From Paenibacillus alba (lineage in GTDB: Bacteria; Bacillota; Bacilli; Paenibacillales; NBRC-103111): 47,202 bases of DNA. The notes below the pieces were generated by a model. That model worked only from the letters and a program-made list of their open reading frames with translations, was not told the origin of the DNA and did not search any database. Where the stretch lies: contig NZ_JABMKZ010000048.1 of NCBI RefSeq assembly GCF_013204855.1, positions 1 to 47,202 on the forward strand. The letters are read 5' to 3'. Both the position numbers and the translations under genes were made by a program. Shown here in pieces: positions 32,071-40,029 of the stretch (positions are counted from its first letter, which is position 1; every line of letters starts with the position of its first letter).

Positions 32071-32376
32071 ATGAACGAACCGGCTTTGCTAAAGGAGATG
32101 GATACGATTGAATTTTTTAAGCAGAATAAAGAGGCCCGAAGACTTTATGAAATGAGGCAAAAAGCGCTGCATGACGAAGCCTCGATGATTGATGGGGCGA
32201 GGGAAGAGGGCAGGCAAGAGGTAATGCAAGAGGCAATTCAAAAAGGTATGCATGAAGGCAAAATCGAAATAGCCAAGAATTTGCTCAGCATGGCCTTCGA
32301 CGTAGCTCAGGTAATCGAGGCAACGGGCTTATCTAAAGATGAAATTCAAAAATTAAAAGATGAAATGATGCAGTAG
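32071..32376 (+). CDS. C-terminal-only duplicate of Rpn copy 2
   Basis: Homology to copy 2 begins near 31993 (in the region of residue 170) and runs to the end. In the inherited part before the internal ATG, the codon for a conserved Trp has become a stop (AAA-TGA-CTG at 32017-32025), yet from ATG 32071 the frame is intact. GGGGAGGAG lies six bases upstream. The 101-residue product MNEPALLKEMDTIEFFKQNK differs from copy 2 at several points and has a four-residue insertion in the EEGRQE stretch. Decay before the ATG and conservation after it suggest the small protein is functional. The alternative is a recent remnant. Confidence 0.78.
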   Translation: MNEPALLKEMDTIEFFKQNKEARRLYEMRQKALHDEASMIDGAREEGRQEVMQEAIQKGMHEGKIEIAKNLLSMAFDVAQVIEATGLSKDEIQKLKDEMMQ

Positions 32377-32387
32377 TCATTCCCAAG

Positions 32388-32414
32388 ACCGTCCTTTTAT
32401 AAGGCGGTTTTTTT
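32388..32414 (+). terminator. Terminator of the Rpn copy 2 duplicate
   Basis: ACCGTCCTT and AAGGCGGT form a hairpin with TTAT loop and a run of eight T. Confidence 0.82.
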
Positions 32415-32477
32415 TCATTTAAATGATGGCATTTGAAAACAACGATCCGCGGATAACCCCTCGTACATGTTTAGTTA

Positions 32478-32506
32478 TTGACAATCATTATCACTTAGAA
32501 TAAAAT
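32478..32506 (+). promoter_or_regulatory. Catalase promoter with a Fur-like site
   Basis: TTGACA, a 17-base spacer and TAAAAT form an excellent promoter. The bases TGACAATCATTATCA (32479-32493) match the 7-1-7 Fur/PerR-type pattern TGATAAT-n-ATTATCA with one change and overlap the -35, so metal-dependent repression is likely. Confidence 0.7.
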
Positions 32507-32516
32507 AAATACTATA

Positions 32517-32531
32517 TTATAATTATTATAA
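32517..32531. promoter_or_regulatory. Perfect PerR box upstream of catalase
   Basis: TTATAATTATTATAA matches the PerR consensus TTATAATnATTATAA at every position. It lies just downstream of the -10, where a bound repressor would block initiation until peroxide inactivates PerR. Confidence 0.85.
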
Positions 32532-32573
32532 ATAAGAAATTATTACAAATTCAACCTGCAAAGGAGAATGCAA

Positions 32574-34037
32574 ATGACTCATAATCACTTAACTACGAAT
32601 CAAGGCGCGCCAGTAGGCGATAATCAGAATTCACGGACAGCTGGCCAGAATGGCCCTACGCTTTTGGAGGATTACCATCTTCTAGAGAAGATTGCTCATT
32701 TTGATCGGGAGCGTATTCCGGAGCGTGTGGTGCACGCGCGTGGAGCGGGGGCGTTTGGAACATTTACGGTTGAAAATGCGATGAAACGGTATACGAAAGC
32801 TGGCTTTCTTGGTGAAGCGGGCAAAGAAACGCCTGTATTCGTTCGCTTCTCCACCGTGATCCACGGTCAAAGCTCACCGGAGACAGCGCGTGATCCGCGT
32901 GGCTTTGCGGTGAAGTTTTATACGGAAGAAGGCAATTATGATTTGGTCGGCAACAATTTGCCTGTGTTTTTTATCCGCGATGCGATGAAATTTCCAGATA
33001 TGGTTCACTCGTTGAAGCCTGCGCCGGACACGAACGTTCAGACTCCTGATCGCTATTGGGATTTCATGTCACTGACACCGGAATCTACGCATATGCTGAC
33101 ATGGGTATTCTCGGATTATGGTACACCTGCCAACTACCGTGAGATGAACGGCTTTGGTGTCCACGCCTTCAAGTGGATTAACTCCGTTGGCAACTACGTG
33201 TATGTGAAATATCACTGGAAGCCGCATCAAGGCGTGCGCAATTTGAGCAAGGCAGAAGCCGCTGCAGTTCAGGGTGAGGATTTCAGCCACGCAACGAGAG
33301 ACTTGTATGACGCTATCGCACGCGGCGATTTCCCGAAATGGGATCTGCATGTGCAATTGCTGCAGCCGGAGGATCTGGATGCTTATGATTTCGATCCGCT
33401 GGACCCAACGAAGGTTTGGCCGGAAGAAGTGATTCCGCTGCACAAGGTAGGGACGATGACGTTGAACCGCAACCCGCAGAACTTTTTTGCCGATGTAGAG
33501 CAGGCGGCATTTGCACCTAGCGTATTGGTTGCCGGAATAGAACCATCCGAAGACAAATTGCTGCAAGGACGGCTGTTCTCCTATCCCGACACACAAAGGC
33601 ACCGTCTAGGCGCAAATTACTTGCAAATTCCAGTGAACTGTCCCTACGCAACCGTGCAAAATAACCAACGGGACGGCGCTATGCAAATGAAGCCGCAGGC
33701 CGGCAGTATCAACTATGAGCCAACTCGTCATGCGGATGAGCCTAAGGAAGCACCCGAGTATCGGGACAGCAGCACTCCCCTTCACGGCAGCGCAACCCGG
33801 CAGAAGATTGCCAAAGCGAATGATTTTGCCCAAGCCGGCGACACCTTCCGCAGCTTCAGCGAGCAGGAGCAGGCGAATTTCATTTCCAATTTGGTCGGCG
33901 ACTTATCCTCGGTGCATGAGAAATCGAAGCTGCTGGCGATCTGCAATTTCTATCGGGCGGATGCGAAGCTCGGGGAAAGCCTTGCGGCAGGGTTGAACGT
34001 AGATATTTCAGGCTATTTACAGCACTTGAACCGCTAA
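32574..34037 (+). CDS. katA: Catalase (KatA-like, clade 3)
   Basis: A 487-residue monofunctional haem catalase that turns hydrogen peroxide into water and oxygen in the cytoplasm. Motifs are NQNSRTAGQNGPTLLEDYHL near the N-terminus, the catalytic His in RVVHARGAGAFGTF, the Asn region FFIRDAMKFPDMVHS, and the haem Tyr in RLFSYPDTQRHR. ATG 32574 has AAGGAG at eight bases; ATG 32568 is only two bases from it. PerR and Fur-like sites upstream point to peroxide induction. A small Fur-family gene follows 37 bases later and is likely co-transcribed. Confidence 0.96.
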   Translation: MTHNHLTTNQGAPVGDNQNSRTAGQNGPTLLEDYHLLEKIAHFDRERIPERVVHARGAGAFGTFTVENAMKRYTKAGFLGEAGKETPVFVRFSTVIHGQSSPETARDPRGFAVKFYTEEGNYDLVGNNLPVFFIRDAMKFPDMVHSLKPAPDTNVQTPDRYWDFMSLTPESTHMLTWVFSDYGTPANYREMNGFGVHAFKWINSVGNYVYVKYHWKPHQGVRNLSKAEAAAVQGEDFSHATRDLYDAIARGDFPKWDLHVQLLQPEDLDAYDFDPLDPTKVWPEEVIPLHKVGTMTLNRNPQNFFADVEQAAFAPSVLVAGIEPSEDKLLQGRLFSYPDTQRHRLGANYLQIPVNCPYATVQNNQRDGAMQMKPQAGSINYEPTRHADEPKEAPEYRDSSTPLHGSATRQKIAKANDFAQAGDTFRSFSEQEQANFISNLVGDLSSVHEKSKLLAICNFYRADAKLGESLAAGLNVDISGYLQHLNR

Positions 34038-34074
34038 CTTATAAAAGCAGCAACTCGTAGAGGAGGTTTCCAAA

Positions 34075-34347
34075 ATGGTCCATCATGATCTTGAACAAGC
34101 GCTGCAGCGCATGCGTTCCAAAAACATTCATTTAACCCCGCAGCGGTATGCGTTATTGGAATATTTGTACGCGCAACGCAGCTATACGACGGTGAAAGAT
34201 ATTTGTGAAGCGTTAATGGTCAAGTATCCGACGATTAATGCGATGACAGTGAACAGCAGTCTGCACGTATTTAAACAGCTTGGATTGGTGAAAGAGCTCG
34301 CCGTGATCGGAAGCTCCATACGATATGAAGCTGCTCTAAGCTCATAA
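34075..34347 (+). CDS. Short Fur/PerR-family protein with only the DNA-binding domain
   Basis: A 90-residue protein that matches the winged-helix N-terminal domain of PerR and Fur: LTPQRYALLEYLYAQ, then INAMTVNSSLHVFKQLGLVKEL and SSIRYEAALSS. Normal members are about 140-150 residues. This one ends where the first metal-binding His of the dimerisation domain would begin, with TAA and soon another TAA in frame, so the sequence shows no leftover of the missing half. AGAGGAGG precedes the ATG. Its position behind katA suggests a role in peroxide response, perhaps as a constitutive or competing DNA binder. A truncated relic is the alternative. Confidence 0.8.
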   Translation: MVHHDLEQALQRMRSKNIHLTPQRYALLEYLYAQRSYTTVKDICEALMVKYPTINAMTVNSSLHVFKQLGLVKELAVIGSSIRYEAALSS

Positions 34348-34357
34348 GGGTAAAAAG

Positions 34358-34413
34358 AAGCGCCCCACTCGCTACAAAGAGGATCTAGCCTCGAGTAGTC
34401 GATTGGGGCGCTT
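34358..34413. terminator. Bidirectional terminator between the Fur-like gene and the stalk-domain gene
   Basis: AAGCGCCCCACTCG and CGATTGGGGCGCTT pair with GCTAC/GTAG inside. The T-run is better on the minus-strand side (CTTCTTTTT). Confidence 0.8.
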
Positions 34414-34421
34414 TGCTATGT

Positions 34422-35501
34422 CTATTTTGCTGCTGCAAAAGCAGACAGCGGAATCGGGAATTCTAGAATACCCAGCACATAAGGAACATATTCGTACAGG
34501 CCAAAGTATACGACAACCGTGTCATCCTTCAAATAAAAGCCCTGATCGTCACGGATGGATTCGAATGGTTCGAGTAGATCGGATTCCAATTGTCTTTCTT
34601 TCAATTGCTTTGTGATCTCTTGATTGATGATAGTCTTGTAATTGGTATTATTCGAAGTCAACTGCTGTAGGCTCAGCTCATTCCCTGTATCCAGATCGAA
34701 CGTATGAGCATCATGGGAAGTGGACCCGTGGGCGCCGCCTGTAAATGTATATACTTCAAAGTAGAGACTAAGTTTGTGTTTCTGATTATATGTGATTTGA
34801 TAATTAACATCTAAGGAATAGGGATAAACGTTGCCGTTCTTGCTTAGCTCTTTGTTGGCGGCATCTTTATATTTCTCGATCTCGCTTTGAATGAATGCGT
34901 TAATTTTCGTGCTTGCCGCGGAATTGGCCCATCCTTCAATTTGAGGATAGTTTATGGTAATGCTCTGATTGTCGGTTATCTTTTTCGAATCGGACTTGTT
35001 CGTCAAGGTGAGTTCGTTTTCTTGAATTTTAGTAATAGAAACTACATGGTTTTGATCGTTGTATCCGATTTGGTAACCCATCTGTTCAAGGAGCAAACGC
35101 AGCGGCAAGTAGGTGGTTCCATCCACGATGACAGGCGGCAGCGGTTTGTAAAATTCACGACCATTCATCGCATATTTCGTGCTTTGATTCATCATGCTCA
35201 TTTTCTTATTAGGGGCGCTGACGGTAACTGTTTTGGTAGCCTCATCCCAAGCTGTCGTTAAGCCAAGCTTTTGGCTGAGAAAAGAAAGACCGACATAGGT
35301 GTCGCCGTCCACCGATTTTCCGCCTGGCACTTCCAGCAGTTGATCTTCGATCTGGATGTTCAAAGGGGCAAGCTTGATCTCGAAATCGGTGCTTTCCGCC
35401 TGTGCATAAACGCTTGCTTGCTGTAGCAGGGCTGGACTTGCAGCGACTAGCAGAGCTGTGGCCAAAGTGATTTTCAGTAATGCGGGCATATTCTTTTTCA
35501 T
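34422..35501 (-). CDS. Secreted copper amine oxidase-like stalk domain protein with DUF3298-type C-terminus
   Basis: A 359-residue exported protein. Residues 1-33 are a signal peptide ending ASVYAQA. Residues 45-160 hold the stalk domain (also called copper amine oxidase N-terminal domain), with GGKSVDGDTYVGLSFLSQKLG and VDGTTYLPLRLLLEQMGYQ. The C-terminal part has NYPQIEGW and a TFTGGAHG motif, typical of DUF4163/DUF3298 proteins such as RsiV and PdaC relatives. It probably acts at the cell wall. AAAGGAGAG precedes the ATG, and a TAGACG palindrome lies upstream. No enzymatic activity can be assigned. Such proteins are common in Paenibacillus. Confidence 0.85.
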   Translation of the reverse strand: MKKNMPALLKITLATALLVAASPALLQQASVYAQAESTDFEIKLAPLNIQIEDQLLEVPGGKSVDGDTYVGLSFLSQKLGLTTAWDEATKTVTVSAPNKKMSMMNQSTKYAMNGREFYKPLPPVIVDGTTYLPLRLLLEQMGYQIGYNDQNHVVSITKIQENELTLTNKSDSKKITDNQSITINYPQIEGWANSAASTKINAFIQSEIEKYKDAANKELSKNGNVYPYSLDVNYQITYNQKHKLSLYFEVYTFTGGAHGSTSHDAHTFDLDTGNELSLQQLTSNNTNYKTIINQEITKQLKERQLESDLLEPFESIRDDQGFYLKDDTVVVYFGLYEYVPYVLGILEFPIPLSAFAAAK

Positions 35502-35543
35502 TAATATCTCTCCTTTGTGGCATTTATTTAATGATTTATGAAT

Positions 35544-35558
35544 TAGACGGTGCGTCTA
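35544..35558. promoter_or_regulatory. TAGACG-GTG-CGTCTA palindrome, candidate repressor site
   Basis: Perfect six-base arms around three bases lie about 43 bases upstream of the stalk-domain gene and read AATTAGACGGTGCGTCTATT overall. The form suits a TetR-type operator, but no regulator gene is close by. Confidence 0.45.
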
Positions 35559-35703
35559 TTTAGAAGGTTCGAAGTTTTTTTTGGATTTGTCGAAAATAAT
35601 TGAACGCGCTTTCCTCGAATTTCTCCGAGTATTGGGATCACTTAAGGAGGAGTGAAAACGGAAAAGAAGATATAAACCGGTGTTTATTGGAAAAACACTA
35701 CCT

Positions 35704-35748
35704 AAAAACGAACTATACGAAAGAAATAGTTAAAAAACGTTCGCTTTT
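35704..35748. promoter_or_regulatory. Pair of PurBox-like sites upstream of the pur operon
   Basis: AAAAACGAACTAT (35704-35716) matches the B. subtilis PurBox AWWWCCGAACWWT at 12 of 13 positions. AACGTTCGCTTTT (35736-35748) is a second, inverted copy matching at 11 of 13. Two inverted boxes just upstream of the -35 are the known arrangement for PurR, with spacing of 19 bases here against about 16-17. PurR repression relieved by PRPP is therefore likely. Confidence 0.7.
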
Positions 35749-35753
35749 TGAAA

Positions 35754-35783
35754 TTGACATCGCACGTCAGTTGGTAGTAAACT
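35754..35783 (+). promoter_or_regulatory. Promoter of the pur operon
   Basis: TTGACA is consensus; TAAACT lies 18 bases on. TAGTAA with a 15-base spacing is a poorer alternative. It sits directly behind the second PurBox and 45 bases before the riboswitch. Confidence 0.65.
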
Positions 35784-35829
35784 AGGGAAGCGGGAAATGA
35801 ACCCGCACTAATTGAAAATGTCGAATCAA

Positions 35830-35896
35830 CTCGTATAAAATCAGGGATAAGGCCTGAAAGTTTCTACCCAAAAACCATTAATTTTTGGACTACGAG
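35830..35896 (+). promoter_or_regulatory. Guanine riboswitch (purine aptamer)
   Basis: The aptamer has P1 CTCGTA/TACGAG, P2 TCAGG/CCTGA with loop GATAAGG, and P3 CCAAAAA/TTTTTGG with loop CCATTAA. The invariant TTTCTACC joins P2 and P3. Loop bases GG and CC are placed for the kissing interaction. The discriminator base after P3 in GGACTACGAG is C, which selects guanine or hypoxanthine rather than adenine. It should lower pur operon transcription when guanine is plentiful. Confidence 0.93.
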
Positions 35897-35900
35897 GAAG

Positions 35901-35944
35901 CGAATGAGGGAAACCATAGGAAGACGATGGTCTTTTTGCATTCG
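35901..35944 (+). terminator. Riboswitch-linked terminator
   Basis: An inner hairpin (ACCAT-AG ... CG-ATGGT) followed by CTTTTTG is nested in an outer CGAATG/CATTCG pairing. It starts four bases after the aptamer, so it is the likely expression platform. From here to purE (150 bases) I see only the weak GAGAGTGGGTTTGAG before the start codon. Confidence 0.7.
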
Positions 35945-36092
35945 GTTCTTTTGCTGTCCAGCGGATAGAATCATGTATTCTAGCTCTGGGCGTTTTTTGG
36001 GTTTAGAGGTTGATTGGATTGGATTTATTGGAAATGAAAGTTTTGAAAGCTAAGCTTTCAAAACGACTTAACTATATGAGAGTGGGTTTGAG

Positions 36093-36578
36093 ATGACGGT
36101 ACGTGTTGGTGTCATAATGGGAAGCCAGTCGGATTGGGAAACGATGAAGCACGCATGCGACATGTTGGAAGAGCTCGGAGTGCCATACGAGAAAAAGGTG
36201 GTATCTGCGCACAGAACGCCGGATTTGATGTTTGAATATGCAGCCGCGGCGGCAGGCCGTGGGATCCAAGTGATTATTGCCGGAGCAGGCGGGGCGGCGC
36301 ATCTACCAGGAATGGTAGCAGCCAAAACGGAGCTACCGGTTATTGGTGTTCCCGTGAAGACGTCCACGCTGAACGGACTGGATTCCTTGCTGTCCATCGT
36401 GCAAATGCCAGGCGGCATTCCGGTGGCCACGGTGGCTATCGGCCATGCAGGAGCCACGAATGCTGGCTTGCTGGCGGCGCAAATCCTCGGCGCCTTCGAA
36501 CCGGAGCTGCAAGCGAGGGTCAGAGCACGTCGCGAGCGCATCGCGCAAACGGTGATTGAAAGCAGTGACCTGCTATGA
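36093..36578 (+). CDS. purE: 5-(carboxyamino)imidazole ribonucleotide mutase (PurE)
   Basis: A 161-residue class I PurE, the usual length. VGVIMGSQSDWETMKHA and VVSAHRTPDLMFEYA at the N-terminus are the substrate-binding motifs, and AGGAAHLPGMVAA follows. It moves the carboxylate of N5-CAIR to give CAIR, the step after PurK. It opens the operon behind the riboswitch leader. Its stop overlaps purK by four bases. The ribosome site is weak for this genome. Confidence 0.97.
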   Translation: MTVRVGVIMGSQSDWETMKHACDMLEELGVPYEKKVVSAHRTPDLMFEYAAAAAGRGIQVIIAGAGGAAHLPGMVAAKTELPVIGVPVKTSTLNGLDSLLSIVQMPGGIPVATVAIGHAGATNAGLLAAQILGAFEPELQARVRARRERIAQTVIESSDLL

Positions 36579-37747
36579 CAGCAGCAGATGGCAAGATCAT
36601 CAAGCCCGGCGGCACGATCGGCGTCCTGGGTGGCGGGCAGTTAGGCCGCATGCTGGCCTTGGCCGGCCGCAATATGGGGTATCGCTTCGTGACGCTCGAC
36701 CCGACGGAAGACGCGCCTTGCGGTCAAGTCGCCGATGAGCAAATCCTGGCGAACTTCGACGATGTCGAAGCGGCGAGGAAACTAGCGGCGCACTCGGATG
36801 TGATCACGTATGAATTTGAAAACGTCGATGCCCACGTCACGAACATTTTGATGAACGAATCCTATGTTCCCCAAGGGAGCGAGCTTTTATATACAACCCA
36901 GCATCGTCTGCGCGAAAAGAGAGCGATTGAAGCTGCTGGCGTGCCTGTTGCGCCTTATGCGGAAATCGGCAGCGCAGCGGAGCTTGGGGAAGCAGTTGTT
37001 CGCTTTGGCACACCCTGCGTGCTCAAAACCGCTACTGGCGGCTATGACGGCAAAGGACAGTGGGTTATTCGCTCTTTAGATGAAGTCGAAGAAGCTTACG
37101 AGACACTGAGCCGCGCCAAAACAGAGTTGGTACTCGAACAATTCATTCATTTTGACAAAGAATTATCCGTCATTGCAGCGAGAAGTCCTCGTGGGGAAGT
37201 GAAAGCTTTCCCGGCAGCGGAAAACATACATGTACATAACATCCTGCATCAATCCATCGTACCTGCTCGCATTCCAGTGGAAGTGCAGCAGGAAGCAGAG
37301 CAGCTGGCCATTCGCATCGCCGAATCGCTTGGCGTGATCGGATTGATCGCGGTTGAGCTGTTTTTAACGAAGGATGGTCAGCTTTATGTGAATGAGCTGG
37401 CGCCACGCCCGCACAATTCCGGCCATTACACGATGGAAGCGTGCCGAACTTCGCAGTTCGAGCAGCATGTTCGCGCGATTTGCAACCTGCCGCTGGGTTC
37501 AACAGAACTTCTGACCCCTGTCGTGATGGTGAATCTGCTTGGTGAACATATCGAGCCGCTGCAAAGCTTAATTGACCAGCCAGGTTTCCTGGAAGCGGAG
37601 GATTTAGGCGTAAGCGCGAAGGTTCATCTGTATGGAAAGAAAGAAGCCAAAGAGAAACGCAAGATGGGACATATCAATCTCCTGGCAAGCAATGTGCAGC
37701 ATGCACTGACTTGGATAGAACGCACGAGCATTTGGGAAAGTAAGTAA
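36575..37747 (+). CDS. purK: N5-CAIR synthetase (PurK)
   Basis: A 390-residue ATP-grasp enzyme that carboxylates AIR with bicarbonate and ATP to N5-CAIR. The N-terminal IGVLGGGQLGRMLALAGRNM and the ATP-binding TGGYDGKGQWV near residue 155 are clear, and NELAPRPHNSGHYTMEA near residue 270 carries the metal ligands. It starts at ATG 36575 within the purE stop. Its product is the substrate of PurE, so coupling fits. Confidence 0.97.
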   Translation: MTAADGKIIKPGGTIGVLGGGQLGRMLALAGRNMGYRFVTLDPTEDAPCGQVADEQILANFDDVEAARKLAAHSDVITYEFENVDAHVTNILMNESYVPQGSELLYTTQHRLREKRAIEAAGVPVAPYAEIGSAAELGEAVVRFGTPCVLKTATGGYDGKGQWVIRSLDEVEEAYETLSRAKTELVLEQFIHFDKELSVIAARSPRGEVKAFPAAENIHVHNILHQSIVPARIPVEVQQEAEQLAIRIAESLGVIGLIAVELFLTKDGQLYVNELAPRPHNSGHYTMEACRTSQFEQHVRAICNLPLGSTELLTPVVMVNLLGEHIEPLQSLIDQPGFLEAEDLGVSAKVHLYGKKEAKEKRKMGHINLLASNVQHALTWIERTSIWESK

Positions 37748-37773
37748 ATGATAATTATTGGAGGAACGGCACA

Positions 37774-39069
37774 ATGATCGAACGTTATACGCGCCCGGAA
37801 ATGGCGAACATTTGGACGGAACAAAACAAGTTTCAAGCATGGTTGGAAGTCGAAATTCTTTCTTGCGAGGCTTGGTCTGAGCTTGGGGTCATTCCTAAGG
37901 AAGATGTGAAGGTGCTGCGCGAGAACGCAAGCTTCAACATCGACCGCATCTACGAAATCGAGCAAGAGACGCGTCATGACGTGATCGCCTTCACAAGAGC
38001 CGTGTCCGAAACACTTGGGCCTGAACGCAAATGGGTTCACTACGGTTTAACGTCAACGGACGTTGTGGATACAGCACTTGGCTACTTGTTGAGACAAGCG
38101 AACGAGATCTTGGACAAAGACATTCAGAATTTCATTGAAATCCTTCGCAATAAAGCGATTGAACATAAAGATACAGCGATGATGGGCAGAACGCATGGGG
38201 TGCATGCAGAGCCGACGACTTTTGGTCTGAAAATGGCGCTTTGGTACGAGGAAATGAAGCGTAATCTGGAGCGTTTCCGTTTTGCCGCTGATGGCGTACA
38301 ATTCGGTAAAATCTCTGGTGCTGTCGGTACTTACGCGAACATCGACCCATTCGTTGAGCAATATGTGTGCGACAAATTGGGCACGAAAGCTGCTCCAATC
38401 TCGACGCAAACTTTGCAGCGTGATCGCCACGCGGAATACATGGCAACAATTGCTTTGGTTGCTACTTCCTTGGATAAATTCGCAACAGAAATTCGCGCGC
38501 TTCAGAAGAGTGAGTTCCGTGAAGTGGAAGAGCCATTCGCTAAGGGTCAAAAAGGCTCCTCCGCGATGCCGCACAAGCGCAACCCGATCGGCTGCGAAAG
38601 CATCTCCGGCCTGTCCCGCGTGATTCGTGGACATATGGTTTCCGCTTATGAGAACGTGACGCTGTGGCATGAGCGCGATATCTCGCACTCCTCCGTTGAG
38701 CGTATTATCCTGCCGGATGCAACGCAATTGCTCAACTACATGCTGAACCGCCTAGGCAACATCATCAAGAACTTGACGGTGTTCCCTGAGAATATGAAAC
38801 GCAACATGCGCAGCACGTATGATGTTCCTTTCTCCGGCCGCGTGATGACGAAGCTGATCGACAAAGGCTTTTCGCGTGAGCAAGCGTACGATACGGTTCA
38901 ACCAAGAGCGATGCAAGCTTGGGAAGAACAACGTTCTTTCCGCGACATCGTAGAGAATGCTTCCGTTATTACTGAGGCTTTAAGCCCAGCAGAAATCGCA
39001 GATTGCTTCGATCCGAGCTGGCATTTGAAACACGTTGACACGATCTTTGACCGTTTAGGTTTGAAATAG
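37774..39069 (+). CDS. purB: Adenylosuccinate lyase (PurB)
   Basis: A 431-residue fumarase/aspartase superfamily enzyme. It acts twice: on SAICAR in IMP synthesis and on adenylosuccinate in AMP synthesis. The signature loop GSSAMPHKRNPIGCE lies near residue 262; MIERYTRPEMANIWTEQNKF opens the protein, and GRTHGVHAEPTTFG holds the active-site His. GGAGG precedes the ATG. It is 26 bases after purK. Confidence 0.97.
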   Translation: MIERYTRPEMANIWTEQNKFQAWLEVEILSCEAWSELGVIPKEDVKVLRENASFNIDRIYEIEQETRHDVIAFTRAVSETLGPERKWVHYGLTSTDVVDTALGYLLRQANEILDKDIQNFIEILRNKAIEHKDTAMMGRTHGVHAEPTTFGLKMALWYEEMKRNLERFRFAADGVQFGKISGAVGTYANIDPFVEQYVCDKLGTKAAPISTQTLQRDRHAEYMATIALVATSLDKFATEIRALQKSEFREVEEPFAKGQKGSSAMPHKRNPIGCESISGLSRVIRGHMVSAYENVTLWHERDISHSSVERIILPDATQLLNYMLNRLGNIIKNLTVFPENMKRNMRSTYDVPFSGRVMTKLIDKGFSREQAYDTVQPRAMQAWEEQRSFRDIVENASVITEALSPAEIADCFDPSWHLKHVDTIFDRLGLK

Positions 39070-39093
39070 CATTTGCAATGAGGGGAGAGGGGA

Positions 39094-39993
39094 ATGTTGG
39101 CTGTGATCACGAAAATCCTTGATTCAGCGGTAGAGCTGGTGAAAGCGCCGCTTGTTCACAAAGGCAAAGTGCGCGAGTTGTATGATTTGGGAGAGAACTT
39201 CTTGATCGTCGTAACGGACCGCATCTCGGCGTTCGATTATATGTTGAAACCGGATGTTCCGGACAAAGGCTACGTGCTGAATGCGCTGAGCAAATACTGG
39301 TTCAACGTGACGAGTGGCTACATGAAGAACCATATCGTGCACACGGACGTGGAACAACTTCATGCTGTCATTCCTGACGCAGCGGCGAGAGAGCTTCTGA
39401 AGGAGCGAATTATTGTTGCGAAAAAAGCAGAGCGCATCTCCATCGAGTGTGTAGTTCGCGGCTACATCACAGGCAACGGCTGGAGACAGTACGCTCAGAC
39501 TGGCGAGATTAACGGCCGCAAGCTTCCTGAAGGACTGCGGAAGAATCAACGGCTGGAAGATCCGATTTTCACGCCTGCGGCGAAAAATGATGTTGGCCAT
39601 GATGAAGACATTTCCGTGGAACAAATGGTGGCGCTGGTCGGTGAGAACCTGACTTACGAGCTGCAAGAGAAAAGCATCATGCTTTACACGCTTGCGCATG
39701 CGATTTGTGAGCAAAAAGGCATTATTTTAGCCGACACGAAATTCGAATTCGGCATTTATGCCGGTGAACTTATTATTATTGATGAGATTTTCACACCGGA
39801 TTCCTCCCGTTATTGGTCACAAGAGAATTATGCACTCGATATCGAGATTGATTCGATGGACAAAGAGCCCGTTCGTACGTACTTGGCGGGTTCAGGCTGG
39901 GACAAAAACAGTGAGCCTGACGAGCTTCCGGCTTCTGTTGTGGAAGAGACGTCCAATCGATATAAAGAGATTTTGCGTCGTTTGACGGAGTAG
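39094..39993 (+). CDS. purC: SAICAR synthase (PurC)
   Basis: A 299-residue enzyme that joins aspartate to CAIR with ATP. KGKVRELYDLGENFLIVVTDRISAFDY near residue 24 is recognisable in parts, as are the ECVVRGYITGNGW and DTKFEFG motifs. It is longer than the B. subtilis protein (about 240) and belongs to the longer PurC form. GAGGGGAGAGGGG precedes the ATG. Four hairpin repeats follow before purS. Confidence 0.95.
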   Translation: MLAVITKILDSAVELVKAPLVHKGKVRELYDLGENFLIVVTDRISAFDYMLKPDVPDKGYVLNALSKYWFNVTSGYMKNHIVHTDVEQLHAVIPDAAARELLKERIIVAKKAERISIECVVRGYITGNGWRQYAQTGEINGRKLPEGLRKNQRLEDPIFTPAAKNDVGHDEDISVEQMVALVGENLTYELQEKSIMLYTLAHAICEQKGIILADTKFEFGIYAGELIIIDEIFTPDSSRYWSQENYALDIEIDSMDKEPVRTYLAGSGWDKNSEPDELPASVVEETSNRYKEILRRLTE

Positions 39994-40029
39994 TGGGATA
40001 TTCCACCCACAATCTAGACCTCAGTAAGG

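Noticed and set aside
35600..35785. 61-residue frame upstream of the pur operon
   Set aside because: It lacks a ribosome site and spans the PurBoxes and the -35 and -10 of the pur promoter.
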